64,000 bases of DNA from Macrocystis pyrifera (Eukaryota > Sar > Phaeophyceae > Laminariales > Laminariaceae): positions 11,798,528 to 11,862,527 of the forward strand of contig JASSKH010000005.1 of NCBI GenBank assembly GCA_031763025.1. Reading direction: 5' to 3'. A program made the translations under genes and the position numbers. Numbering within the stretch: the first letter of the stretch is position 1; each line of letters begins with the position of its first letter. Below the pieces are notes generated by a model that saw nothing but the letters and a program-made list of their open reading frames with translations, had not been told where the DNA came from and made no database searches. Shown here piece after piece: positions 12,601-22,237 of this stretch.

Positions 12601-13521
12601 GTTTTTTTCCCGGAAATACAGGCATTGTTTTCGCCCATTTTTTTCATCTCCCAGATTTTCCTGGGTTTTTTTTTCAAATATATGTGCTTAACTCTCCTGA
12701 CAACTTTCCCTCTGAAGAAGTTTACAAATCGTGACAGAACGCCTCCGCATCTTGATACAAATTTCAAATTTCCAAAATTTGGGATTTTGAGGGGAAAATG
12801 CTCTCCGGGAGAAACTTACAGTTTTGAACTGCGTGTAACACCGCCCCCATACATAGGCGCAATCCCCAAAGAGATTGGGCAGCTGACAAGGCTTACGATA
12901 CTCAACCTCGGCTCCTGCAACCTTGACGGTGAGAGCGCCTTGTGTCATGATGATGCCGAAGCACGTTTGCGGGCAGCGTTCCCTGGATGCCGTCCAGTCA
13001 TAGTAGACGCAATGCGGTATGGTCCATTCAGGATACTTTTTACAAAAGGGGTATAGGGTACATACATGCATCTACAGTGAATGAACTTAAAATTTCAACA
13101 TTTTTAGCTCCCTAGACGACACAATATTTAGTATACCTTATAGTAACGTAGCACGATGGCTTCGACTTGGCGTCATGTCAAAAGTTCGTGTTTAAGTGCC
13201 TTCGTGGGAGCGAAGGGCGCCTATTAATAGCTGTATTTGGGAAGGATTTACCGTGGCTCTGGACGGCAGAAAGACCGAGCGGACTGTCGCAAAATGTCGC
13301 CTCGTTCACAATCCACGTGCTCAGCCGTGTATTCCGGTAAAAACCCCCGTGTGCGCACTCGACGACGTTGCGTGCTTGGCAGATTACCCACTAACCGCAT
13401 CCTCTCGTGTGTGTTGCGTGTTTTTGGTCTGGCCTTTCGGCCATGCCAGGTACCCTGCCCCTCGAACTAGGTCAACTGAGGTCCCTCGAGCATCTGGTCC
13501 TGCACGACAACAAGATGACAG
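606..13521 (+). CDS. Leucine-rich-repeat gene built from single-LRR 72-base exons (partial)
   Basis: Twelve separate exons each encode one LRR of the plant/stramenopile type (Gly-x-Ile-Pro-x-x-Leu-Gly-x-Leu-x-x-Leu). They are 606-677, 2188-2259, 3040-3111, 3662-3733, 4361-4432, 5144-5215, 7864-7938, 8863-8934, 11604-11675, 12136-12207, 12857-12928 and 13450-13521. Each begins with two bases completing a Gly codon and ends with the first base of the next, so all introns are phase 1 and each exon is a self-contained module. Spliced together they would give an LRR solenoid of about 288 residues, probably an extracellular or ligand-binding surface. Ectocarpus LRR-GTPase (ROCO) and LRR receptor genes are known to carry such shufflable LRR exons. 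I found no signal peptide, membrane segment, GTPase or kinase part attached here, so the class is open. Two exons have poor splice sites, so the gene may be partly decayed. The first and last exons of the transcript are not identified. Confidence 0.8.
678..2187 (+). other. Intron 1 of the LRR array, with a LINE-tail fragment
   Basis: No coding signal on the + strand. Between two poly-G runs (about 888-903 and 977-991) lies a minus-strand copy of the LINE 3' tail also seen near 6430-6540 and 49575-49690; it includes the block complementary to GTACGC-polyC and ACCACGCATCCCTTTCGAGAC. The rest holds nothing I recognise. Confidence 0.5.
2188..2259 (+). CDS. LRR exon 2, 72 bases
   Basis: Acceptor ..gtatcag at 2187 and donor GTAAGC at 2260. 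It encodes IPRELGDLVALTVLDLHGN followed by Ser-Leu-Gly-Gly, a textbook plant-type LRR with all consensus leucines. It is one of the best preserved modules in the array. Confidence 0.9.
3040..3111 (+). CDS. LRR exon 3, 72-base frame with a displaced donor
   Basis: Acceptor ..caactgtag ends at 3039. It encodes VPHTLGKLAGLKTLDISNC, then Lys-Leu-Cys-Gly. The 72-base module ends at 3111, but the GTGAGT donor starts at 3113, so splicing there would give 73 bases and shift the frame. Either splicing uses the weaker GG position, the exon is skipped, or it is a decaying copy. Confidence 0.65.
3662..3733 (+). CDS. LRR exon 4, damaged acceptor
   Basis: It encodes IPNEFERLEALRVLRLGCN and ends at a good donor, GTGAGC at 3734. 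The base pair before the 72-base frame is AA, not AG. The only nearby AG (3661-3662) would leave 71 bases and break the frame. Probably a dead or skipped exon. Confidence 0.6.
4361..4432 (+). CDS. LRR exon 5, 72 bases
   Basis: Acceptor ..ttcatgtag at 4360 and donor GTGCGT at 4433. It encodes IPEGLAKLTLVKEINLREN followed by Lys-Phe-Thr-Gly. Both splice sites and the LRR consensus are intact. Confidence 0.85.
5144..5215 (+). CDS. LRR exon 6, 72 bases, N-terminal half frame-altered
   Basis: Acceptor ..gtgtacag at 5143 and donor GTGAAC at 5216. The C-terminal half reads WPDLYILDLSGNSLEG, a good LRR. The N-terminal half reads Pro-Ile-Leu-Ala-Val-Ser-Gly-Ser instead of the usual consensus, but a shifted frame there reads Gly-Gly-Ile-Arg-Glu-Leu-Ala-Gly. 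Two compensating single-base changes would explain this while keeping the length at 72. Confidence 0.75.
5240..5800 (+). mobile_element. Poly-C-tailed dispersed element, copy 1
   Basis: About 550 bases that recur in inverted orientation at 28910-29445, with shorter copies near 28080-28340, 28606-28815, 44705-44815, 45640-45740 and 48655-48710. Shared blocks include GTTGATCGTATCACGTAGTG versus its complement, the CAAGCGGTTCTTAGTAGGAT block, and a terminal block of CATACGACTA, GAGTACATCTC and poly-C. No coding frame is conserved, so it is probably a non-autonomous element or satellite-like retrocopy. Confidence 0.65.
5803..6540 (+). pseudogene. 5'-truncated non-LTR (LINE) retrotransposon 3' end, copy 1
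   Basis: This matches 48965-49690 closely. It encodes the tail of a LINE ORF2: a basic Arg/Glu-rich stretch, the motif HGPMDFAKMLRLRFRVSDLD, and, after a frame break near 6130-6150, a knuckle CPCGKAIESRTHTVGEC (C-x-C-x9-H-x4-C). Such a knuckle is typical at the C terminus of LINE reverse transcriptases. The 3' UTR ends in GAGTACGC followed by poly-C (about 6523-6537). There is no reverse transcriptase core, so it is dead. It lies within an LRR intron. Confidence 0.75.
7864..7938 (+). CDS. LRR exon 7, 75 bases
   Basis: Acceptor ..gcggtggcag at 7863 and donor GTGAGT at 7939. It encodes IPLELMEFKSLTTLILQRN, then Ser-Arg-Ile-Val-Gly. It has one codon more than its neighbours, in the variable loop after the conserved Asn, and remains a 1-1 phase module. 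Good splice sites suggest it is used. Confidence 0.8.
8863..8934 (+). CDS. LRR exon 8, 72 bases
   Basis: Acceptor ..gtgcgctcag at 8862 and donor GTAAGC at 8935. It encodes IPSWIGSMAFLTEVNLDAV, then Gln-Leu-Gly-Gly. The Asn of the LxxN motif is replaced (Asp-Ala-Val), unlike most other modules. Confidence 0.85.
9345..11420. repeat. 2-kb degenerate satellite arranged as a large inverted repeat
   Basis: The block is dominated by variants of CCCATGGGAGTCCCATGGGA, so it is very rich in CCATGG. From about 9345 to 10370 the + strand carries the ATGGGAG/GACCCATGGG sense. From about 10370 to 11420 it carries the complementary CTCCCATGGGTCTCCC sense. A longer-order word, GGGCCAGCAC with variants, recurs every 100-200 bases in the left arm, and its complement GTGCTGGCCC recurs in the right arm. 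The arms are similar in length (about 1.0 kb each). It sits in the intron between LRR exons 8 and 9 and has no convincing coding frame. Confidence 0.85.
11604..11675 (+). CDS. LRR exon 9, 72 bases (cassette copy A, first exon)
   Basis: Acceptor ..ccttacaaag at 11603 and donor GTGAGA at 11676. It encodes IPKEIGQLTRLTRLSLGFC, then Gln-Leu-Glu-Gly. It is nearly identical to exon 11 (12857-12928). The donor region is duplicated just downstream (see 11666-11729). Confidence 0.9.
11666..11729 (+). repeat. 32-base tandem duplication covering a splice donor
   Basis: The unit CAGCTTGAAGGTGAGAGCAC...TCATGA (32 bases) occurs at 11666-11697 and again at 11698-11729 with no visible change. It contains the last bases of LRR exon 9 and its GTGAGA donor, so the transcript has two equal donors 32 bases apart. 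Confidence 0.9.
12136..12207 (+). CDS. LRR exon 10, 72 bases (cassette copy A, second exon)
   Basis: Acceptor ..ggccgtgccag at 12135 and donor GTGTGA at 12208. It encodes LPPELGQLRSLEHLILPSN, then Asn-Ile-Thr-Gly. It is closely related to exon 12 (13450-13521), including flanking intron sequence. Confidence 0.9.
12857..12928 (+). CDS. LRR exon 11, 72 bases (cassette copy B, first exon)
   Basis: Acceptor ..acatag at 12856 and donor GTGAGA at 12929. It encodes IPKEIGQLTRLTILNLGSC, then Asn-Leu-Asp-Gly. Differences from exon 9 cluster in the variable xxLxLxxC/N positions that form the LRR concave face. Confidence 0.9.
13450..13521 (+). CDS. LRR exon 12, 72 bases (cassette copy B, second exon)
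   Basis: Acceptor ..ggccatgccag at 13449 and donor GTACCG at 13522. It encodes LPLELGQLRSLEHLVLHDN, then Lys-Met-Thr-Gly. It is the last well-formed LRR exon I can find; the 3' end of the gene is not identified. Confidence 0.9.
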
Positions 13522-16500
13522 GTACCGTATGGTGCCTGCAATTTTGAGAAGTACGTGTTGCCCACGTGTAAGAGGTTGCTTTGTCTATGCACCGTTCTCC
13601 TTTTTTCGTTGCCCCCATCTGAATCACGTTCGGCTCCTGTAGTTAATGGTGTGCCGTAGGGTGCACAAGGACCGCGTGCGCGTTTTTTAGTACGATGTAT
13701 TGTGACACAGTGCACATGGCTCGAAAGGGCTTTCCTAAAATGTACTGGTACGATACACTACAGTACGACGTCGTATGGTCGATGCAACTATAAATTAGTG
13801 TTGCCGCTTGACCAACGTACGAGTGTGCAAGGACGGTGAATCGGCACCAAAACATAATCAGCGTGATAGATCGAACGCTATCAAGCGATAGGCGGGTATA
13901 AATATCATATGCCGACAGCCAGGACTCAAGCCGATCGTTTTCCCGACAGGGACAAAGGCGTTCTAGGATAGAGGTATCACATTTGGGAAAAAATAAACTT
14001 TCTGAGCCACACTGGCGTTTTCACCGGGCGCCAGTTGAAGGATGCCTACCGGTATGTGACTTGTTATCTACATTGTTAGGGATAATATGTGCGTACACGT
14101 AGGAGATACGTGCAGCATCAGTCGTATTCATATATTTGTCCCCATTGAATTCCGCATTGTACCTTGGGGGGACATAGGAACCTCAGAAAAAGTGGGTGAA
14201 CTTCTATCGTAGAACGCCTCGGTGTCAGATTCAGAATGGCGTATAGTCTCTTGACGCTACCTCGGAGGCGGCGGGCCAGGTCGAATGGAGCAGCTCCCTC
14301 CATAGGAAATCTCTTAGTTCCGCAGCGGACAGCGACAACCTCCGGCGTCGTCGTCATTAAGCTCCTGATCGACGCTGACAATATCCGCGCTTCAGCCGGG
14401 GACAATGCAGAACCTCCGGCCCCCGATAGACTCGCATGCGCATTTCGGTGGGGCTGTAGCGTCAACCGGCTCACGGGACACCCGTCCTCGAAGAACGACA
14501 ATGCTTCCACTGTCAACTATGCAAGGGTGTCAAGTTTGGTGTTCGCCTCTGATCAATAATCTAAGACATATTGGCTTCAATTGTTCTTGCTGAACTGTTC
14601 CTTGAACCACTTCACAGACCACGGTCGACGATGTTTTGGGGGTCCACAGCAGGTTGTCTTTGCGGTCTCGAGGGGTTGATACCTCCTGAATTTGAACGCG
14701 TGTAACGTGGTGACCATCTACAATACGTCCCCGCATGTTTGCCTGGGTAACGCGTATTCCGACAATACTGACAAGTGTGCTCGCCTTGGTGTACGACGGC
14801 TCGACAGGTTACATCCCACGCGCTTTGCTGAAGATACCAACTCTACGCACATTTCATCTCGAGAAGAACCACTTCGGAGGTGACAAGGACTTCATACAGA
14901 CTTCCCAAGCATAACGAAATTGTTTTTGAGCCTGGGATATGTACATGGAGGATCGCGAACCAAGCCGGCCCTCACCGAGTAGAAATCACGAATCATTTGT
15001 ACATGATGTTCCCATTAACATCAATATCGTTGGAATGTCTTCGTTGTTTATCCGATGCAATGGCCACACCTCTCTACTTTGTACGACAAGTGCAAACGAT
15101 GACGGGACCTATTTGCGTAGGAATCTTCGGCAAAATTTCGTTGGCCAATATTTTTCATGCCGGCTTGGTAAGGCGTTTTCTTCAGTTATGACGTGTGTTG
15201 CCGTCGACGCAGCCTCTCGCAAATAGTTGCAGTCCTCCCCCGCCAGCTCGATTCGCCCTCTCTCTTATTCGTCACATCTCATCTATCCCCGCCCGCTCCT
15301 GCCCCCCCCCCCACTACTGTTGACGCCTGGCTATCCTCGGTCCCTTTCTGCACGTTTGCCTCGCGGGTGACCATCCACTCTCGCCCTTCCCCTTTCTTGG
15401 TGTGTGCGAAACACAACGTGTACGCCTACTGGATGCAGTAAGAATACGGTTATTGGGCGGCACGGGGAACACCAGCACGATCAAAAAAATGCTTCCTAAG
15501 GACTGCGACGTGAGGCTGTGATACAAAAAAGTGGACACTCCTTCGCACCGTTGAGGTCTACCACCCTCTGCAAAGGTTTGGGTTGATACACACTTGATGA
15601 GTGTGCGGTATATACCAGGTAGCCGTGAAGGAAGTAGAACCTTATATGTCTATGCTCAACCTTTACCCCTGAGAACACTGTGTGCGCAATACTCGTAGCG
15701 CCTCTACTGTAGAGTCGCTTGGACAGATAATGTACGCGTGCGAGCGTCGTTAATACAAGCTTCATGCCACGGTTCGTGGTATTGCCTGCCCAGAGACGCG
15801 TCGTGATTGATGTTTCCTGTCGTGCGCGATTTTCACGCACGAGTGCCTTTTGGGATATTGTGTTTGGGCACGATGCTGTTGAGTTGATCAAGATTTCTTG
15901 TACGTTTTGGTTCCAGCAGCCTGCACAGGAACGACAGTGTTTCTTGACGGGAACGTTCACCGGAGTGTAGGCATCGTGTCCATAACGTTTGATTGTTGCC
16001 AGATCGTTTTTGTGTAGTGCGGGTCTCATGTGGTTATCACATCATACCGGATGGAGATTTTGTACTGTGAATAGCTCCTGCTCCCAAGCGTATGTTGACA
16101 ACGCTTGTCCTGTGAAGCAGCAAGGCCGTAGAGCGAGAGCAGTGTGTGTGCTTATGCAGTACGTCCGCGACGGCGATCCTCGGGTGCTTGCCGTGCAGCA
16201 CATTCCTTCGTAATGGTGCTCTACTCGAAGATATTTCCCTGGGTCAAGAGTGCTTGTTTTAGATGTGTGTGGGAGAGGCGTTCGCCCCAAACGACTCTTG
16301 CTTCATTCAGTGTATGGTGCCTTCTTTTGGGGAGGTATAGGGAAGGCGTTCTGTCCAGCATGCGCCCTTGGCGTGGATGAATTGCCTGACGTAGGTTCCT
16401 TGGATACTACAGTATGTATGTGTAGGCGTACATCAACGCTGGTCAGACTCTGCATTTTGATAAGAACGAAGAATGGGCTGAACACCGGATTCACCCCGAA

Positions 16501-18937
16501 ACTATCCACGGCGGTTTAGGATGGTGCTCATGTCGTGCCCCTAGCGGTCCACGTTCTAACAGATAGACCATGTGTAGCAAGCACTACCGTCCCGTACCAC
16601 CAAGCACCCCGTTCCTTCTGCAGAACCTCTTGGTCCTTTATGACGCATGCGCCTCGATGGTCTCCATCGTTTACTTGCGATACGTGTTCGTGCTCGATGA
16701 GAAACATGCACGACACGAAAAAGCTATTATCACAACGGCAGTATCTCCATGTTATAGTCCACCACGTCTAGCCGCCGAGTCTTCTTCCTAAATGATCACC
16801 GAAAAATCCTGTCACGATCCTCGTTGGTATAGGATGTTTTTTTAGACTCGCTAACCATCGCACAACGTGCCGCGCCCCCGCCACCCGTCAATCGAAATTA
16901 AACAATGGCGACGCCCACGCTCTCCGTTCCCGGCTATCGGCAATACCCCACCCTCGGATTTTCGATTAAACCGGAATGCACTACGCTGAGCAGCACTCCG
17001 ATCCTACATCTCTGCACGTCTTGACAGCCTTGAGCTACAAGCCAGCGCCCCTACCCAAAATGTAGGCTCAATACGGTACATTGTGGCGTCACGGCTACCG
17101 ACGGCGAAAACAGGCTTCTTTCGTCTATCAGCACCCACCCCATGTTGTCGAGTGCTTTTAGTATTGGCCGGCCCGCCACGCTGCGGAGAATGCACTCCTC
17201 TTTTTTAGCGGCCGGATGATATCCTCGCTTCCTTCTCATCCAAAGCTTTGCTTTGTTGACTCGTTTCTACCTTCGCCATGCCCGGAGCCCATTCTCTACA
17301 TATGTCATAGTCCCATCTCGCCTTTGACTCTCATTCTCGTAGAATGGGCGAGAGTCTATCGTCTAGAGGATAATACGTCGCGGCATAGTTCCGATTCACC
17401 ACATATTCTGCACAGGCGGCCTCCAGTAAGCCCAGGAACTTTATTATTTGCCAGAATGGCTCACATTCCCGCGCGTGCACGCCCCTCCAATCTCGTGCCC
17501 CCGTGCCTTTTTCAACCTCCACTCAGCGCTCACCTTCCCTCGCCTGTTAGGCCGGGTTACCAATATGTACAGATCGTCTGCAATGGTGCTGACAAACACA
17601 CAAGCAGGCCCTCCTGCTAGCCTTCGACGATACTATCCAGCCTACTTACCGTCGTCCGTCTCGGGAAACAAGCGCCCAATGCTCGCCACGTTCCCACCTA
17701 CTACTTGCTCTCAGTCACTCAATTCCTGGATGACGAACTTCGTAACGTGGAAGTCAATTTGTAGCGACACCACCCCCGGCAAACTTCGGCCATGCATCAT
17801 CTCTCTTCTGAACATCTCCCGCCACGGTAGTGGAGTGCGAGCGAACAACCTTGGCCCTTCGCAGTGTCACCTGCCCGAGCGTCTCGGTTTGGTTCACGAC
17901 ATCCTGAAAATATGAAAATATCGGCGCCACGTACACACAAGACCCAGCCGTGCCTCTACAACAAGTCTCCGCCTTTCTCTCACACCGGAATGGTCCTTAT
18001 GCGACAACCTAACTACGTCTACCCCACAGAGCGACGTTACTTGCTGAGCCCGTAGTTCCGCTCGAGTTGGCGATCCAGACCGGTCAAATATGTGGGGTGT
18101 GCGGAGACGACTGGTGTTGGCTCTTCGTCTGTACACGTCACTGCCAGGCCGTCAAAACCTCTCTGTTGCAGTACCGTGGCCTCGCTAAACACCAACCACT
18201 TCGGCAGTGAGAGTATATTCGTTTCGCCTCTCCCACGGAAGGGCGACCACCACTGGCCGTACGCTTATCGACCAAGCTTGTCCCAGACCCTTCCCGTATC
18301 CTCCCTCACGGCATCGTGTTAGAAACTATGTTGCCCCCTTGGTGATGCGCGATCTTGCTGTCTGTGCCGCTCGTGCCTGTCTCACAGCCGCTCGCCATGG
18401 CAGCATGCTGCTACCCACTGGTGACGCCTGACGCTGTTGCAGCGCTCGTGTCGGCCCCGCGTCTGTCTCCCAAGTGACGTGCTACTTTCGGAGTAGGCGT
18501 TGTGTGTGGTGCTCTGCTTTGACGGCGGCTACCTGGTGCTGACCTGATTGCTGATGGCGGATGGCGGCTACCTGGTGCTGGTATGTCCCAATCAGCGAGA
18601 TCGCCGTCGTGATGCTTGGTATAAAAACCTCTGGCGTCCGCGGCACAGCTGCAAAGCTGGCACAGCAAAGACAAATACGTGGTGGCGTACATAGACAATA
18701 ATACGTAGGCATTTTTTTTTTTAACTCAATTAGTTTTAGTTTCCAGCCTATAATTCGTAGGGGGTTCTTACCCAGTACACCCTCAGCGATCTTCTGGAGA
18801 AGCCGTGGTCACAGGTGTCGTCCCTTCCCCCCGGTACGCGCCATTGCTTTCTATCGCGCATAGGGTTCAGCATTCCCACTGCTGGTCGATTTTCATCGAA
18901 TGAATGTAGCTACAACTCACGCTCTCGCGCTTTTCCT
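13522..18937 (+). other. 5.4 kb without an identifiable gene; one decayed LRR exon
   Basis: At 14411-14476 a module begins after ..gacaatgcag, reads Glu-Pro-Pro-Ala-Pro and ends Ser-Val-Asn-Arg-Leu-Thr-Gly in the usual phase. It has only 66 bases, the middle is off-consensus and the donor GT is replaced by GA, so it is probably a dead LRR exon. Open stretches at 14939-15160, 16570-16790 and 17620-17760 look protein-like but match nothing I know. From about 15.2 to 18.4 kb the + strand is pyrimidine-rich. A short direct repeat (GGCGGCTACCTGGTGCTG) occurs at about 18524 and 18563. Confidence 0.4.
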
Positions 18938-19043
18938 ATCATGGGGGGCCATAGTAAATAGGACCAAATATTGTTGGTAAAAAGAGAGAAATATATATAT
19001 TTTTTGTGTGTACCGTAGGTCCTATTTTACTCAGTCAGGTCCC
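18938..19043. mobile_element. MITE, copy 1 (degenerate right end)
   Basis: Left end GGGGGGCCATAGTAAATAGG and the internal ATATTGTTGGTAAAAA and TTTTTGTGTGTACCGTAGGT blocks match the family described at 22619-22721. The right inverted repeat is damaged (TTTTACTCAGTCAGGTCCC). Confidence 0.7.
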
Positions 19044-19276
19044 GCGTAATAATCATTTTTTTATGCAAGAAAAAGTCCCTACGAGTACGAGCATGCACTC
19101 GGTGAGACCCGAACCCACGAAATCGATCTTGATAGGCACGCGGACCACCTACCAAGCCACCAGGGACGCCGGCATAGCATGCACGATTAATACTCTGTGC
19201 CGTCTACAGCACTACTACTGTAGGTTTTCGGGTGACCTTCATAGCAATCGCATGGGGAGCAGAACGAACGAGTAGA

Positions 19277-19412
19277 ATGAAGGCCGTTCGTTTCCTCATC
19301 GCCACTTTTTTCGTCGTGTGCGGGACCATCAACATAGGGGCTGCGCGGGACGGTCAATCAATCAAGAAGCTGTATCATTGCGTCCTCCACCTGTTCGTTA
19401 ACTCGCTTCCAG
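19277..19412 (+). CDS. Possible first exon with signal peptide
   Basis: From ATG at 19277 the frame reads MKAVRFLIATFFVVCGTI..., a good signal peptide: a short basic start, a hydrophobic core, and possible cleavage after Gly-Ala-Ala. It ends with Leu-Pro-G at a GTACAT donor in phase 1, the phase used by every LRR exon upstream. No LRR exon follows in the 700 bases before the next gene, so its partner exons are unknown. It may be an orphan first exon of an LRR-type gene or a chance frame. Confidence 0.3.
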
Positions 19413-19844
19413 GTACATACAGATGGCCTCCAAACAAGGGCTGCCCGTTTCTGTGTTTGCAGTTTACAATGCCAGGCAACCAACCAGCAAAATACCGGCC
19501 GAATTTCGAATAATATTCGAGCTGCTTTAGAATCAACAAAGACAGCACTTTCACCCCTTGACACACAGCAACGTTGCCTTGACTGACACCAAACTTCTAG
19601 GTTTTAGTGTGGACCACTCGGTCCTACACCCTTGACAGCGCACGTTTTGCACGTTTGGTTGGTTGACGTGTCTCCTCAGTCCTCTGACATCTTTGCTAGT
19701 CAACGGGCATTTTGCGTACTAATAATATCGTTTCATTGGTCAATTACCGCAATGTTGATACTCTATGATTGGTCCAGTCCTCGTACCCCAAAATATTTTT
19801 TGGTTCTGCAGCTTACAAAGATGAAGTTGAGTACCAGGTATCAA

Positions 19845-19992
19845 CTATTTAATCAGTCGAACTCACAGCTGACGTATTTCAAAATTTATAAAAAAGAAAA
19901 AAAAACAGTCGAACTCACAGCTTTGACGGGTTTTTTATAAATTTTGAAATATGTCAGCTGTGAATATTTCAAAATTTATAAAAAAAAATCTG
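19845..19992. mobile_element. Short inverted-repeat element (family B)
   Basis: It contains TCGAACTCACAGCTGACGTA, then TTTCAAAATTTATAAAAAA, and later the complementary TTTATAAATTTTGAAATATG with GTCAGCTGTGA, so it can fold on itself. Related ends occur at 45455-45580, 53787-53960 and 54670-54965. Confidence 0.6.
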
Positions 19993-20115
19993 GCTCGAGC
20001 AAGGAACAAATACAAAACGCCTCAAGAACCAATAGAAGCCCCCCATAATTTGATTTCGTTGATCCCATCTCGATGATACGTTGCAGACTATTAGCAGGGA
20101 AGGACAAGCCTGCGT

Positions 20116-20241
20116 ATGCCCCCAGCTAGCACTAGCATTGCGTCAAGCAGAGGCTCGGCTTCGTTTTTCCGTGGCCGTTCTTCAGCTGCCTCCGGCCGAT
20201 CCCGCGTTGTCCTGTTCATAGTAAGCGGAACGCTTGCAGTA

Positions 20242-20272
<31 letters not shown>

Positions 20273-20835
20273 CGCCGCTCCTGCCGCTGTTGCGAAACAT
20301 GGGATCGCTGCTGCATCTACAGGAGATTGGACCAGCGGGGCAGGCCCAGATTTCCCAACACATTGCGAAAGACTCGGTAACAACAAGAACAGCGGATGGC
20401 GGCTATATTTGTCGCGCTGTTGACGAGTGCAATGGCAGGGACTGGCGTGTCGTGGCGGATGAGATGCTCGCAGAGGCGGGGGGGGAATCTGTCCGCAGAA
20501 CGGCGGTTGCTAACGGGAACGATCGTGAAACGCAAGCCGCGAGGATCCCGTTCTTCGGTAACGGGAACGCTGAGAGCATGCGGGGCGTCGCCAGCCATCT
20601 CGACCATAGGGTGGATGAGTACCGCCAGGAGCTCGTCAAAGTTATGCAGGTGCGAGCCCTCTCGGCTGTGTCCCCGCTGACACTGATTGGTGTTCGTACG
20701 GGTACTCGTAAAAACATATGATACGTAGTCTTTCGTTTTGGGGCATCGCTGCGGTAGCTTGGATGAAAGCTTGGTCCCTTGCTCTTCAACGGGGCATCGC
20801 TGCCGTATAGCTTGGACGCAAGCTTCCCTTGCTCT

Positions 20836-20867
<32 letters not shown>

Positions 20868-22197
20868 GGCAGCGGCAGCAGCAGCAGCAGCAACAATAAC
20901 AACAGCACGGCAACAATCCTATCATGACCTACGGGCGTGAACCCTTCGCCGTGTTCAAATGTCCAAATGGGTTGGCGCATACCAGGTATAGCATACCAGG
21001 TAGGGAACAGCATACTCACACTCAATACCAGCAGGTACTCGATGCCTCTGTTACGAGTACAGGACTACCGGTATGTACGAGTACGATCGTTGCCGTGTGC
21101 CGTGCCGTCCTCCTCGACCGTGGCCCCTGATGCCAGAGACAGGCGGTGGAGGTGCAGAATCAACGCAACGCAATAAGGCGTCGGCACGCCTTCGTTCACG
21201 CATGCAGGGGGCTTGCAAAGTCCATGTCCCATGTTCGAGACGACCTTTGATACCTCGTAAATCGTTAGCATGACCGTAAATCCTTAGCTTCAAAATACGG
21301 CACTCGTAGTCCCGGTACTTATGTTACAAATGTGATAAGAAGACTCGCCATAAAACGACCCCCACATCCCCACTACATGTGTGTCGAGTTCTCGTTCTTC
21401 CGGGGCGGGTTGAGTCTCATTTTTTGTTGCAATGCCCTTTTCGACTCGAACACCATCACCTGCGGACCGGCTTCTCGTAAATATACACGGTCCACGGCCT
21501 GATATATACGCTGATATACACCAGCAGTATAGAGTACCGCCCCGCCGGCCGCACCCACAGCAGTTCGTAGTATTAAGAGTGAGAGGGTTTCCAGGCACAC
21601 CGCTGACGTATCAAAGCAGCGGTTTCACGCTTCCCTCAGCCCCCAGAGACTCACGATGTTCTAATGCGCGGAACGGATAATTACAACGATGTGCTCTTTC
21701 GTTTTGCAGTGAACAGACACAACAGCAGTACGAGTGGTACCCAACTTTGCTATACCCGTCTGATATACATACATACGAGTATAGCAAAGTTAGGAGGTAC
21801 AAGTGGGGCTTCGCCGTGGCGGGCTCACGCCCGCCTGCGGCTGCGAGCATGGTCGTATTGGCGAAGAGGCGTATAATCATAAGTGAACCGGAGCCGCCTA
21901 CAAACAACCGAACTGGCAAGGGGTGTACGGTAAAGTACGTACATTCGACATAAAAAAGATTCACGGTAAGCACTGCTGCTGTATCAGTATGAACAGCACC
22001 TCGGATGGCATCGCGAGGTATATGTCGCGAAAATGGCTGCAAATTACGTCTACCATAAGCCGAGGCTCGCTCACCTCGAAGCACCAACAGCATTGTCCCT
22101 GTATTTATTGGCGGTATGTGCTGCTGCTGCTGTACTATTAATACGAACTCCTCGGGTGGCAGGTGGCAGGTGTACAATGACGAACAGCAGCAACAGC

Positions 22198-22237
<40 letters not shown>

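Noticed and set aside
606..19412. ROCO GTPase, NB-ARC/TPR or kinase domain attached to the LRR array
   Set aside because: I looked for a P-loop, TPR and kinase motifs on the + strand down to 20 kb and found none.
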